Assembly (NCBI GenBank): GCA_024637225.1
Contig: JAGXFP010000008.1
Location: forward strand, 157,202 to 221,201
DNA length: 64,000 nucleotides
From: Desulfobacterales bacterium
GTDB lineage: Bacteria > Desulfobacterota > Desulfobulbia > Desulfobulbales > JAGXFP01
Direction of reading: 5' to 3'
Shown: piece after piece, positions 28,198 through 37,618 of the stretch
Position numbering within the stretch: the stretch's first letter is position 1
Layout of the letters: each line of letters begins with the position of its first letter
The notes under the pieces: generated by a model
Database searches by the model: none
What the model saw: only the letters and a program-made list of their open reading frames with translations
Told to the model about the DNA's origin: nothing
Position numbers and translations under genes: made by a program

Positions 28198-28854
28198 TTA
28201 TTTCCCCCGGTCTATTCCCGGCCAGATGATCTTGTGGAGCTGCAGCTGCAGCCGGACCGGCAGCCGGTCTTCGAGGAGCCATTCGGCCAGGCGAGCCGGG
28301 TCGAGTTCGCCCTGCACCGGCGAGAAGTGGATGGTCACTGACTTGTTTAAAGCGGTTTTCCTGATCAAGGCCGCCGCCCAGTCGTAGTCGGTCCGGGAAC
28401 AGAGGACGAACTTGAGTTCGTCGCCGGGGCCGAGCAGCCCGAGGTTTTCCTTCTTAAGGTGTTCGTGCATGTTGCTGCCCGGGCATTTGACGTCCATGAT
28501 CCTTGCCACCCCGGCCGGAACCCTGGCCAGATTGATGCTGCCGTTGGTCTCCAGAAGAACTTTGCGGCCGGCCTTCAGCAACTCCTCCATCAGCGGATAG
28601 ACGTTTTTCTGGAGCAGCGGTTCGCCGCCGGTAATCTCCACCGGGAAGCCGGGATATTGCCCGGCAAAGGAGAGGATCTCGCCGATATCCCTTGGGGTTC
28701 CCGGTTCTTCGTAAGTGTAGCCGGCGTCGCAGTAGCGGCAACGCAGGTTGCAGCCCGACAACCGGATAAAGACGCAGGGCTGCCCGGCATAGCTCGATTC
28801 GCCCTGGATGCTGAAGAACAGCTCCGAAACCTCAAGGCGCGGCGGGGTCTTCAC
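28198..28854 (-). CDS. queE: 7-carboxy-7-deazaguanine synthase QueE
   Basis: 218 residues, radical SAM enzyme with C35-x3-C39-x2-C42 (CNLRCRYC) binding the 4Fe-4S cluster, SIQGESSYAGQPCVFIR before it and VEITGGEPLLQ after it, all diagnostic for QueE. It converts carboxytetrahydropterin to CDG in queuosine synthesis. It overlaps queD by 23 bp, so translation is coupled. Confidence 0.93.
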   Translation of the reverse strand: MKTPPRLEVSELFFSIQGESSYAGQPCVFIRLSGCNLRCRYCDAGYTYEEPGTPRDIGEILSFAGQYPGFPVEITGGEPLLQKNVYPLMEELLKAGRKVLLETNGSINLARVPAGVARIMDVKCPGSNMHEHLKKENLGLLGPGDELKFVLCSRTDYDWAAALIRKTALNKSVTIHFSPVQGELDPARLAEWLLEDRLPVRLQLQLHKIIWPGIDRGK

Positions 28855-29215
28855 GATAGATTACTCCGCAGTTGTCGGTTTCCCGAACTTCGACGCTGTA
28901 AGGCGCGTAATTATCTGTGGTCAGGATTTTCTTGAGGTTTTCGAAAATATAGCGGGCGATATTCTCCGACGACGGATTGTTGTCCCGGAAAGCGGGATGT
29001 TCGTTCAGGTCCATGTGGTCGAGGCTGTCGACCACCTCCCTGACCGCCTCCTTGGCAACCCTGAAATCGAGGGCCATGCCCAGCGCGTCGAGTTGTTCGG
29101 CCCGGATGGTTACCTCGACCTTCCAGTTGTGGCCGTGGGGCCTTTCGCAGTTGCCGGGGTAGTCGCGAAGATGATGGCCGGCCGAAAAATGGGATCTTAC
29201 AAAAATATCGAACAT
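28832..29215 (-). CDS. queD: 6-carboxy-5,6,7,8-tetrahydropterin synthase QueD
   Basis: 127 residues. Zinc-binding His residues are in FSAGHHL and RPHGHNW; NPSSENIARYIF carries conserved residues of the PTPS fold, and ends with VEVRETDNCGVIY. It supplies the substrate for QueE. queD is first in the pair; AGGAGAAA just upstream on the minus strand is its ribosome-binding site. Confidence 0.93.
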   Translation of the reverse strand: MFDIFVRSHFSAGHHLRDYPGNCERPHGHNWKVEVTIRAEQLDALGMALDFRVAKEAVREVVDSLDHMDLNEHPAFRDNNPSSENIARYIFENLKKILTTDNYAPYSVEVRETDNCGVIYREDPAAP

Positions 29216-29284
29216 TTTTTTCTCCTTTCGGGGTGGGGTAATTTACGGTTACCCATGGTCCACGGAACCGTGATTTCTTAAATT

Positions 29285-29440
29285 GTAACCGTTCAGCAGC
29301 ACCATACCTTCGGACGATCGGCCCGGTCTACGTACACGAAGTACGCGGCGCCGGTCCGCTTGTCCAAATCTGCACCACTGCTGAACGGTTACAGTCCGGC
29401 GGTTTTTGGTACTTTGGCGACCGCCCCGGTGAACGGTTAC
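29285..29440 (+). mobile_element. MITE-like element, copy 2
   Basis: 156 bp, perfect 11-bp terminal inverted repeats GTAACCGTTCA / TGAACGGTTAC, same orientation as the other two copies. Left flank CTTAAATT and right flank CTTTGAATT agree if one base is gapped, a decayed target duplication. Located in the about 500-bp gap between queD and the DUF1015 gene, which otherwise shows only a C-run near 29660. Confidence 0.8.
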
Positions 29441-29715
29441 CTTTGAATTAGATAAAGCTTGAAAGTCCGCTGGTTTTTGACTACAAAGTGTCTTGTTTTG
29501 TAACAGAAAACACCACACTTTTACATTAGAATCTTAGTAGGTGGTCCAGTTCGCGGCAGGGGAATAAGCCGTGGTAAGCGGTGAGTCAGGGAAGAGGTGA
29601 CCCGATGACAACCCGTCATTCCGGGCTCATTCAACCCTTGCGCCCCGTAATGATTACCCCCCCCCCTGGACATTTACATTTTGTCATTTGAAAAATCAAC
29701 TCTTGGAGCATGTCA

Positions 29716-31074
29716 GTGGCTATTGTCGCCCCTTTCAGCGGTCTGCGCTATAACACCGCTAAAATATCCCGTCTTGAAGAGGTGGTAACCCCGCCTTACG
29801 ACGTCATCAACCTGCAGGTCCAGCAGGAGTTGCTGCAAAAAAATCCCTACAGCATGATCAAGCTTGATCTGAGCAAGAACATCGAGCCCGGCGGAATGAC
29901 GGACGAGCGCTATACAAATTCTCGCAAAGTTCTCGAAGAATGGCAAGGTCAGGGGATTCTTATCAGGGAAGAGCAGCCGGTTATTTATCTCTACTTTATC
30001 GATTATAACCACCCTTCCGGCGGCCGCTTGACCCGCAAAGGATTGATCTGTCTGACCGGGCTGGCTGAATTTTCGGAGGGAATTGTCAAGCCCCACGAGC
30101 AGTTTTTCCGGAACGTGGTCAGCGATCGTCTCCGCTTGCTCGATACCTGCCGCACCCAGTTTAGTCAGGTCTTTTCAGTTTACCCGGACCGGGATAACCA
30201 GGTTATCCGGGTTCTGGAGAAGTGCCGCGAACCGGAGCCCCTTTGTTCCTGCGAGGATCAGGACGGCTGCCGGCACACGCTCTGGCGGGTGAGCGAGCGC
30301 GCGGCGATTGCTGAAGCGCAGGAACTGTTTGTTGACAAATGCCTCTATATCGCCGACGGCCACCATCGCTACAACACCGCGCTGCAGATGCGGGAACTGA
30401 TGGTCGAGCGCCGGGGCGAATTGGCCGAGGACAGCCCTTTCAATTTTATTATGATGTACCTCTGCGCCATGGAGGATCCCGGTCTTTCCGTCCTGCCGAC
30501 CCACCGTTTGGTCCGCCTGGCCGAGACCTCCGCCGACGAGCTGCTTGCCGGGCTGGCCCCAGGATTTGAAATCGAGGAGATCGAAGGCGGTACCCGGGAG
30601 GTTCTGCTCTCGGAAGCTCTGGCCCGGATGGAAGAGAAAAGGGATCTCGGCAACGTCTTCGGCTTGTATCATCCCGGGGAAGACCGCTGCTTTTTGCTGA
30701 TCGGCAAGGCGGGAATCATGCGTGAAGCCGGTTTCGGCGAGATGCCCGCTCCGCTACGGGAACTGGACGTGGTCGTGCTCTCCGAGCTGATTATCGGCAA
30801 ATATCTGGGGCTCGATCACGACAGGTGCGAAGATGAAAATCTGGTTGATTATTTCAGCGATCCCGACGATGCCCTCGATCGGGCAGTCAAGGAGAGCGGT
30901 GAGCCCGGCAGAACCAGTGTCATCTTTTTGATGAACAATACCGAGGTCGACCAGGTCAAGAAGGTCTCCGACGCCGAGCTGGTCATGCCCCATAAATCGA
31001 CCTACTTCTATCCGAAAATCCTGACCGGACTGGTGATAAACCCGATGGTCGAAGGCGAAAAGGTTGATCTCTGA
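29716..31074 (+). CDS. DUF1015 family protein (SerK/SbnI-related)
   Basis: 452 residues. Conserved features: VAPFSGLRYN, VTPPYDVI, a GIVKPHEQFF segment, IADGHHRYNTAL and CAMEDPGLSVLPTHRLV. DUF1015 members include free-serine kinases (SerK, SbnI), so an amino-acid phosphorylating role is possible, but function here is unproven. I prefer GTG 29716: GGAG (29705-29708) is 7 nt upstream of it but only 1 nt from ATG 29710. It overlaps the methyltransferase gene by 11 bp. Confidence 0.8.
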   Translation: MAIVAPFSGLRYNTAKISRLEEVVTPPYDVINLQVQQELLQKNPYSMIKLDLSKNIEPGGMTDERYTNSRKVLEEWQGQGILIREEQPVIYLYFIDYNHPSGGRLTRKGLICLTGLAEFSEGIVKPHEQFFRNVVSDRLRLLDTCRTQFSQVFSVYPDRDNQVIRVLEKCREPEPLCSCEDQDGCRHTLWRVSERAAIAEAQELFVDKCLYIADGHHRYNTALQMRELMVERRGELAEDSPFNFIMMYLCAMEDPGLSVLPTHRLVRLAETSADELLAGLAPGFEIEEIEGGTREVLLSEALARMEEKRDLGNVFGLYHPGEDRCFLLIGKAGIMREAGFGEMPAPLRELDVVVLSELIIGKYLGLDHDRCEDENLVDYFSDPDDALDRAVKESGEPGRTSVIFLMNNTEVDQVKKVSDAELVMPHKSTYFYPKILTGLVINPMVEGEKVDL

Positions 31075-31807
31075 CCGTTTTCCCGGCACCACCGACGAGG
31101 CAGCCCTTTTCGGCGGCCGTCTGATCTGCCGGCAGCATCCCGGCGGCTACCGCTTTTCCCAGGATTCGGTGCTGCTTGCCCATTTCTTTGAAACATCTCC
31201 CTTTGAAAAAATTCTAGATCTCGGTACCGGCTGCGGGATTATCGGCATGATTCTCGCCTATCGCCGGCCAGGGATCGCCGTTACCGGTCTTGAAGTCCAG
31301 CCCCGGCTGGCTGAACTGGCCCGTCGAAATGTCGCGGCCAATCAGCTGAGCGAGCGGATTAACATCGTGGAAGGTGATCTGCGGCATTTCGAAAACTACT
31401 GCGAAGCGGCCTCATTCGATCGAGTGGTCTGCAACCCCCCCTATCGAAAACTCGGCACGGCCCGGATAAATCCCCAACCGGAACAGGCTATTGCCCGCCA
31501 TGAGTTAAGGGGCGGCCTCAAGGATCTCGTCAAGGCAATGAATTGGGCTCTGGTCGACGGGGGAATGGCTGATTTAATCTATCCGGCCGATCGGGCTACT
31601 GAATTACGGAATAAATTGAGGGCCGGCGGTCTGTCGATCTCTCGCCTCCGGGAGGTATACGGATATCCCGGGGCCGTCTGCCGCCTGGTGCTGGTGGAGG
31701 CGATCAAGGGTGATGTCGACAAGCTGGCAAGAATGCCGCCGCTTTATGTTCGGAGCGAACCGCATGGCGATTACAGTCAAGAGGTAGCCGGCTATTACGA
31801 ACCGTAG
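31064..31807 (+). CDS. TrmN6-like tRNA1(Val) adenine-N6 methyltransferase
   Basis: 247 residues. Motif I ILDLGTGCGIIGMILA binds SAM; the NPPY motif (VVCNPPYRKLG) marks N6-adenine methylation; the N-terminus GGYRFSQDSVLLAHF is typical of TrmN6/YfiC. It likely modifies A37 of tRNA1(Val). The start is TTG 31064 inside the end of the DUF1015 gene, with GAAGG 8 nt upstream, so coupling is expected. Confidence 0.8.
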   Translation: MISDRFPGTTDEAALFGGRLICRQHPGGYRFSQDSVLLAHFFETSPFEKILDLGTGCGIIGMILAYRRPGIAVTGLEVQPRLAELARRNVAANQLSERINIVEGDLRHFENYCEAASFDRVVCNPPYRKLGTARINPQPEQAIARHELRGGLKDLVKAMNWALVDGGMADLIYPADRATELRNKLRAGGLSISRLREVYGYPGAVCRLVLVEAIKGDVDKLARMPPLYVRSEPHGDYSQEVAGYYEP

Positions 31808-31923
31808 ATCCAGTTTTTTGTTATTGACAGAGCCTGGGTTTATATGTTTTTGTTCCCGTGTTTTTTTATTTGTTAGGTATTGCCGGTTCGGCAAATACCT
31901 GGAATATCCAAGAGGAGGAAAGG

Positions 31924-32580
31924 ATGAGGAATTTTTTTTCGATAATGGCGTTCGCCCTGTTTATTGCTTCAGGGGTTGTTGTTTTAAGCGCTGACAGCGC
32001 TCTGGCAGTTGGTTTTGGGGGTTATTTGGAAACCACATCGGGAACGGGCACTTTCGACCAGTTTAACGAAGATGTAGATGTTACCAAGACTGGGTTCGGT
32101 TTTGTCATGGACAGCAATGTCTCGAAAAGAAGCGTATTCAACTACAGGCTCCATGTAGGCTTCAATGACATGTCGGTGGAGCCTGAAACTGCTGATTTCG
32201 ATATTGACGGGAATTCAATCAGTATAGATAATGCCTTCGGTTTCGGTCTCGTCAGGACGGATGATTTTCGGCTCTGGCTGGGGCCGGAGGTTCACTTGGA
32301 ATACGCCACCTGGGATAAGTCTATTGCCTGGAAAGATGATATCGATTTCATTGGTTTTGGCCTGGGCGTAGTCCTCGGGGCGAACATCAATCTCCCGGGG
32401 GTTGTCTCGATATGCCCTGAGCTGGGATTCAGATTCCAGGCGAATGAATCCGATACATATGAAGAAACGTATTATAATGGATCTTATTACACCACGTATA
32501 CCGAGGATTATGCATATGAGGAGACCGTGGTTTTTGCCAGATTGTCTCTTCTGTTCAGGGCCGGCGGAGGAGAGTATTAA
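31924..32580 (+). CDS. Outer-membrane beta-barrel-like protein
   Basis: 218 residues. The signal peptide runs to about residue 29 (SALA-VGFGG). The mature part alternates hydrophobic and polar residues as in small beta-barrels (TKTGFGFVMDSNV, FIGFGLGVVLGANI, ETVVFARLSLLF). An internal acidic/Tyr-rich loop (about 178-200) is notable. Strong GAGGAGGAAAGG upstream fixes the start. No specific family is recognised. Confidence 0.65.
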   Translation: MRNFFSIMAFALFIASGVVVLSADSALAVGFGGYLETTSGTGTFDQFNEDVDVTKTGFGFVMDSNVSKRSVFNYRLHVGFNDMSVEPETADFDIDGNSISIDNAFGFGLVRTDDFRLWLGPEVHLEYATWDKSIAWKDDIDFIGFGLGVVLGANINLPGVVSICPELGFRFQANESDTYEETYYNGSYYTTYTEDYAYEETVVFARLSLLFRAGGGEY

Positions 32581-32811
32581 GCAATGAAGAGACAAGACAA
32601 TTAATGATGGCCGGACTCTGTAGGGCATTTTCCGATGGAATTCTCATTAGTTGTTTGAAGGGTATTCGAGGATTTTATCTAATTTCAAAAACTTCCTAGA
32701 TAGCGAAAAGGGTGGAATACTTAATCCGCCCTTCTTCCCTTCTTTAATGATAATACAAGTCGCAAATAGATCCGTGCCGGATTTTCAACGCGAAATATTT
32801 TGGTATATGGC

Positions 32812-32932
32812 AAAGCAAAAATCGTCAGATCCAAGGCGCGCAAATTTCGAGGAGTGAGGCGTACTTCAGTACGCCGCAATGACGAGGTAATTTGCAGCAA
32901 CGCCGGAGCTGGCGATTTTTGCGACGCCATCA
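32812..32932 (-). repeat. TGATGGCGTCGC-family hairpin repeat at the YcaO gene end
   Basis: Read on the minus strand it begins TGATGGCGTCGCAAAAATCGCC, where TGA is the stop codon of the YcaO gene, and folds as a long imperfect hairpin with the tip GGCGTACTTCAGTACGCC (about 32862-32879). The other end is AAAAATCG. It is a reverse-orientation relative of the copy at 43861-43993. Confidence 0.8.
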
Positions 32933-34699
32933 GCCTTCGGCGGCCAGTTCGTCCATATGCTGCTGGGCGAAGGCGATCGAGGGATCAAGGGAGAGGGCCA
33001 GGGCCAGGGACTTCATCGCCTCATCGTTTTTGCCGAGTTTCCGGTAATTCACCCCGAGGTTCGCGTAATCGATCGCCGAATTCGGGGCCAGATGCACCGC
33101 CCTGGAAAAGTGCTCGACCGCCGCTGCGTGGTCGGCCAGCTTGAAGTAGCAGAAGCCCAGGAGATTATGCAGGTCCGGCCGCTCGTCATCGTGCTCGGCG
33201 CCCTGCTTGAGGGTGGCGATCGCCTCGTCGTACTGTTCCAGATCCTTCAGGCAGCTGCCCAGGAATGAATAGATATAGGGGATATCCTCTTCGTCCGGGT
33301 TCAAGTCCAGAGCCCTTCGCAGGTGGGGCAGGGCCTCGGCCGGCCAGCCGGTGTTGTAAAGGTTCTGGCCCAGGTAGAACTCGATGAAGTACGAGGCCGG
33401 GGCCAGTTCTTCGAGGCGGCTGAAGTGGCGTGCCTTTTCCTCGGGGTCGTCGATCAGTTCGTTGACCAGCTTGGCGGCGAACAGTCCGGCGTTGCTGACC
33501 ATCGAGCGCTCCCGGAAGTGGGCGCCGGGCACGATGGTGTATAGGGTAGGGATCTGCAGATCGTCATGCATGGTGTTGACGATCAGCACCTCCATGTCGA
33601 GTTTTTTCAGGGCCGCGATACAGCGTTCGTCCTCAACCCGGATGTCGTTGTCGGTCAGGTCGGGCAGCTCGTCGATGGAAACGGTTTTGCCGGGATTGGT
33701 GATGTATTTCACCTCATCCATGCTCAAGGGTTTCGGCAGTCCTGAGGCGACATAGTTGGCCTGGCTGTTGAAATCGCCGGCCAGCTGGGCCACCTCGGTC
33801 AGGGCCCGGATCAGGGATTTTTCCGGGTTGGGGGTGGTGCCGGCCGTGTAGACGATCTCGCTCGATTCCGGAAAAGTCGCGGGATCGATGGCCAGGGCGC
33901 CGATGGTCGGAATGCCGGTATCGAGGCTGAAATCGTTCAGGTAGACCTCGATGCCGTTTCTGGCGAATTTGTCGAGCAGTTCCCGGGCCACAGGGTCCTT
34001 GACGCTGTCCGGGTCGATCAGGGGAGTCTTGATCTGGTTGCGGCAGATCAGGGAGCAGACATGGCGCTCGACGATTTCGCAGACCCCCTGGTTGACCGCT
34101 TCTTCGTAGGTGTTGCCGGCCGAAGGTCCGTTGAATTCGTTGATCGCGTAAAACCAGGAAAAAGGTACCAGCACTTCCTTGCCACCCGCGGAAAGGTTGG
34201 TGGCCCAGACCCACTGCATGGTGATGCCTTCCAGCATTCTGGCCAAAAGCTCCGGCTGGGTATTCTCGTCATGGACCGACTGCAATAATCTTTCCAGAGG
34301 CAGGACCGGCTTGCCTTCCGCTTTCAGTTCTTCGTAGGTACCGTTGATGAAATTTGCCGGGTTGCTCTTGAAGCTGAAAAAGCTGAACCTTTCGCCGAGT
34401 TCCATGCAGGCGCTGGCCCGGGACTGTTCCGGGGTGCTGCCTTTGCCCATCTGTTTCTTGTTGCCGATGGTGTTTAAGGCATCCTTGCCGCAGACGCTGA
34501 AATATACCGGGATGTCAAGCCGGCCGTTGTCGATCCGGCGGATCTCCTTGAGAATGTCCAGGTTGACTGTTTTGAGCTTCTTCTGGAAACGTTCCACCGT
34601 CTCCACCGGGCTCATGGCCTTGTCCTGGTCGTAGGTGTAAGTCTTGAGACATTCTTGTAACTCAATCTTGCGATTTTGCATGGCTTCCTCGTTATTCAT
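32930..34699 (-). CDS. YcaO-domain protein with C-terminal TPRs
   Basis: 589 residues. The YcaO ATP-binding domain occupies about 60-390: ASACMELGERFSFF, GNTYEEAVNQGVCEIVERH and LIRALTEVAQLAG provide the Glu/Arg residues that bind Mg-ATP. The C-terminus has three to four TPRs (AEALPHLRRALDLNP, YDEAIATLKQGAEHDDERP, AAVEHFSRAVHLAPN). YcaO proteins activate amide backbones in azoline, thioamide or S12 modification chemistry; no precursor peptide or E1-like partner is adjacent. Two starts are possible: ATG 34699 (chosen) or ATG 34681 with GAGGA close upstream. Its stop codon belongs to a dispersed repeat. Confidence 0.85.
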   Translation of the reverse strand: MNNEEAMQNRKIELQECLKTYTYDQDKAMSPVETVERFQKKLKTVNLDILKEIRRIDNGRLDIPVYFSVCGKDALNTIGNKKQMGKGSTPEQSRASACMELGERFSFFSFKSNPANFINGTYEELKAEGKPVLPLERLLQSVHDENTQPELLARMLEGITMQWVWATNLSAGGKEVLVPFSWFYAINEFNGPSAGNTYEEAVNQGVCEIVERHVCSLICRNQIKTPLIDPDSVKDPVARELLDKFARNGIEVYLNDFSLDTGIPTIGALAIDPATFPESSEIVYTAGTTPNPEKSLIRALTEVAQLAGDFNSQANYVASGLPKPLSMDEVKYITNPGKTVSIDELPDLTDNDIRVEDERCIAALKKLDMEVLIVNTMHDDLQIPTLYTIVPGAHFRERSMVSNAGLFAAKLVNELIDDPEEKARHFSRLEELAPASYFIEFYLGQNLYNTGWPAEALPHLRRALDLNPDEEDIPYIYSFLGSCLKDLEQYDEAIATLKQGAEHDDERPDLHNLLGFCYFKLADHAAAVEHFSRAVHLAPNSAIDYANLGVNYRKLGKNDEAMKSLALALSLDPSIAFAQQHMDELAAEG

Positions 34700-34747
34700 G
34701 TCTTTTCGGTCAACTCCGGACTCCAGATTAACCGGAGTCGAAGAAAT

Positions 34748-34890
34748 ATGATGGTGTTGCAAAAACTTCCTGCGTAGCGGCCTATTTTGCTCATTCGGCA
34801 TACACATGTATGGCCTCAGTCACAAAAATACAACCATGCCTTGTGCATAAAACTTTTTGCTTTGCCATCCCGTGAGTTTTTGCGAACTCA
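34748..34890. repeat. TGATGGCGTCGC-family repeat upstream of the YcaO gene
   Basis: Starts with TGATGGTGTTGCAAAAACTT, has the palindrome GGCATACACATGTATGGCC (34796-34815) and the CTTTGCCATCCCG segment also seen at 21260. From here to 35362 no gene is seen; 35106-35141 nearly repeats 19727-19763. Confidence 0.75.
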
Positions 34891-35362
34891 TTTATAACTG
34901 GTTATCGGGATTTTTCCCATCCTGATTTCAAGCCGAATCCGGCCGTCCCTCTAAAAAGCTCCGCCGATATCGCTCAGGGGCGGCTTCGGCTGCGAATGGT
35001 TGCGGCCGGGAAACGGGGTCGTTATGAATTTAGCGGCTAAGGGTGGTGAGGTCGGCGGGACTGCTCCTTAAGCCGCAAATGAGGTTTTTAAAACACGATG
35101 ACGTTTTGCATCCGCACCGTCCCGAAAGCTCACGGATTCAGGAAAATGACAATCTCGACATCCTCGCCGGCCCATTAATCCCGTTTATCTATCACATTGT
35201 GGTAGATAAATCAACCATGCCAAATAATGCTTGCCGAATGGGGGGAGGGCAAGTTAAAGCTGAGTTGGGCAGCTGGCCTGCTCTTACGAAACTTATACCC
35301 TAGTGGATAAACAGCGCCTGGTTGTTTTTTTGCGAATTCATCAATAAAAAGAGAGTATAGCC

Positions 35363-37057
35363 ATGAAGATATCGAGAATTTTCAAGCGCTGTTGTTTGAT
35401 TATGCTGGCAACCCTGCTTGTCGGATCTCTTGCCCATGCCCAGGAAGAAAGCAAACCCCGATTGGTCATTCTGCCCTTTAGCCTGAACGCGCCCGACGAT
35501 TCGGACTATCTGAAGGAAGGGGTCCGGACCATGCTTGCCAGCCGGATTGCGGCGAGGGCCGGGGTTGTTGTCGTCGGCGGAGTTGAAGCGGCGGATCTTG
35601 TTGGCGACCGGGACGAGCGGGACCCTGAGGCGCTTGCCGGGAAGCTGGCGGCCGATCTGGTCTTGACCGGCAGTATCACGGTTCTGGGGCCGAGTGTCAG
35701 TATCGATGCCCGTTTATATATGGTTGAAAAAGATATTTCCGAGAGTTTTTTTGCCGCCGCCGAAAATCAGGCACGGCTGATCGGCGCGGTGGATCTGATG
35801 GCCACGGAAGTGAGTTCGGTGATATCGGGTGAGGATCATCGCCCTTCCCGGGAAGAAGAGGCCCCGGCCGAATTGCCCCCTGCATCTTCCGAGTCGCCCG
35901 CTCCGGCCCCGGAAGATCAATCCTTGCATCCCGATCGGATCTTTAAAAAGCCCGTCGTCGTTCCGCCCCCCGCCGAAGCTCTTGCGGAAGTCCCGGCCGC
36001 TGCCCCTTCAGTGCCGACCACGCCGATTCCCGAGCCTGAAAGCGGGCAAGCCTCATCCCCCGATCCTGCCCTGTCCGCGACCCGCAGTCAATTTCTCGAT
36101 CTGGAGATTCAGGTGATCGATGCCGGCGATCTCTTCGGCGAGGGCGGCAAGCAGATCGTGGTTGCCGAAAAACAGAAAATCACGGCATTTCGCCGCGACA
36201 ACGGTCAGCTGCGTAAAGTTGCCGAGATCCCGGAAGCCCCCCGTCACGTCAGGATAGTCGCCCTTAATCTCGCTGACCTGAACAACAATGGCCGGGCCGA
36301 GGTCTATGTCAGTGCGGTGTCCGGCAACACCCCCTATTCATACGCCGCTGAGTGGGACGGCCGGCAATTCACCAAACTGTTCGACCGGCAGCCCGACTAT
36401 CTGCGGCCCCTTTACGTGCCGGGCCGGGGCTGGGGTTTATACGGTCAGCAGGCCGGTTTCGAGGGCCCGGTCAGACCGGGCATCTATAAAGCCGATTCCG
36501 CGACCGGCTCCCTGGATCTCGATGACAGGTTCGCCATTCCCGACTCGGTCAATCTGTACGAGTTCGTTCCGGGTGATTTCACCGGCGACGGTCGAATGGA
36601 GATCGCCGTACAGACCCAGGACGGCAAGCTTTTGATGTACAACGGTGAAGGCGAGGTCCTCTGGCGGGGCAGCAATGATTACGGTTATACCAGACGGTTT
36701 CTCGGTGAACCCTATTCCGGAAGCGGCAATAATGAAAATATACAGGTGCCGACCCGACTTGTTGTCGAAGACCTTACCGGCAACGGCCGCCAGGAGCTGG
36801 TGGCCATGGAAAACCCTTCCGGGATGGCGGCGCTGCTCAAGACCATCGGCAGTTTTGTCGGCGGCTCGGTCAAGGTGCTTTCCTGGAACGGCGTAACATT
36901 TACGGAGCTCTGGTCGAGCGGCGAGATCGGCGGTTACGTGGCGAGTTTCCAGGTTGAAGACGCTCGTCTGCATCTCGGTCTGGTCACGGAAAAATCTGGT
37001 GGTTTGTTTGCCGGCCTGCAAAGTTACGTGGCCTCATACGGCCTGGCCGGGTTGTAA
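35363..37057 (+). CDS. Secreted protein: CsgG/TolB-like N-terminus plus FG-GAP beta-propeller
   Basis: 564 residues. The signal peptide ends at about residue 26 (AHA-QEE). Residues 30-155 (RLVILPFSLN, ADLVLTGSITVLGPSVSIDARLY) resemble the CsgG/TolB N-terminal fold of secreted proteins. A long Pro/Ala/Glu linker (about 160-235) precedes a propeller with three Ca-binding FG-GAP/VCBS turns: LADLNNNGRAEVYV, GDFTGDGRMEIAV and EDLTGNGRQELVAM. It is probably periplasmic or outer-membrane-associated; its ligand is unknown. AGAGAG lies upstream of the ATG. A TTCAAGG repeat element follows. Confidence 0.75.
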   Translation: MKISRIFKRCCLIMLATLLVGSLAHAQEESKPRLVILPFSLNAPDDSDYLKEGVRTMLASRIAARAGVVVVGGVEAADLVGDRDERDPEALAGKLAADLVLTGSITVLGPSVSIDARLYMVEKDISESFFAAAENQARLIGAVDLMATEVSSVISGEDHRPSREEEAPAELPPASSESPAPAPEDQSLHPDRIFKKPVVVPPPAEALAEVPAAAPSVPTTPIPEPESGQASSPDPALSATRSQFLDLEIQVIDAGDLFGEGGKQIVVAEKQKITAFRRDNGQLRKVAEIPEAPRHVRIVALNLADLNNNGRAEVYVSAVSGNTPYSYAAEWDGRQFTKLFDRQPDYLRPLYVPGRGWGLYGQQAGFEGPVRPGIYKADSATGSLDLDDRFAIPDSVNLYEFVPGDFTGDGRMEIAVQTQDGKLLMYNGEGEVLWRGSNDYGYTRRFLGEPYSGSGNNENIQVPTRLVVEDLTGNGRQELVAMENPSGMAALLKTIGSFVGGSVKVLSWNGVTFTELWSSGEIGGYVASFQVEDARLHLGLVTEKSGGLFAGLQSYVASYGLAGL

Positions 37058-37063
37058 AGACGA

Positions 37064-37196
37064 GGCTCAAGGTCCAAGATTCAAGGTCCAAGGTCATCTT
37101 CAACTCTCAACTTTTCCCTTCCCCGGCGTCCTAGCCACTTGAATCTTGAACCTTGAACCTTGAACCTCGTCCTTTAACCTTGAATCTTGAATCTGT
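37064..37196. repeat. Second element with inverted TTCAAGG arrays
   Basis: AAGGTCCAAGATTCAAGGTCCAAGG-type units (37070-37100) face CTTGAATCTTGAACCTTGAACC-type units (37139-37196) in inverted order, the same design as 27949-28194 but shorter and more degenerate. Confidence 0.8.
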
Positions 37197-37479
37197 GTTT
37201 TTTATAACACAGTTTGCCCTGATGTTGTCGTTTGGATACACCGTTATATTGCAAGCTGTCATTTCATCTGCCCGAAGTTTCATCTTTATCGCACCGTGGC
37301 ATGTTTGGCTTGAGATTTGCATCTGATAGCGAAGGTTTTAAGGTGGCTTGGCGGACGGGAAAGAAAATCTCGCCGAATACCACAATGTGGTAATGAGTTT
37401 TCGGAAGACGGAAGTTGGCGTAATCAAAAAGATTTTGCTTTTTTTGGCGGCGGACCTAAGGGAAATGGGTGCAAAATGC

Positions 37480-37508
37480 TTGACAACCCAGAGAGTCAAG
37501 AGTAGAAA
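37480..37508 (+). promoter_or_regulatory. Sigma-70-like promoter of the porin gene
   Basis: TTGACA (37480-37485) and TAGAAA (37503-37508) are separated by exactly 17 bp. The resulting about 100-nt leader ends in AAAGGAGAT just before the porin ATG. The preceding 37197-37479 has no gene. Confidence 0.5.
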
Positions 37509-37618
37509 AAACGATAATGAATTTGTGTGTAAGTCGGTTTAACCCGGTCGTTCCGGGCGATCGTTGCGACTGCGACTGATCGGTTAACCTGCTAAATCTA
37601 ACTAAAGGAGATTTAAGG

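Noticed and set aside
31824..31846. Promoter TTGACA ... TATATG before the beta-barrel gene
   Set aside because: The spacer is only about 11 bp, too short for a sigma-70 promoter.
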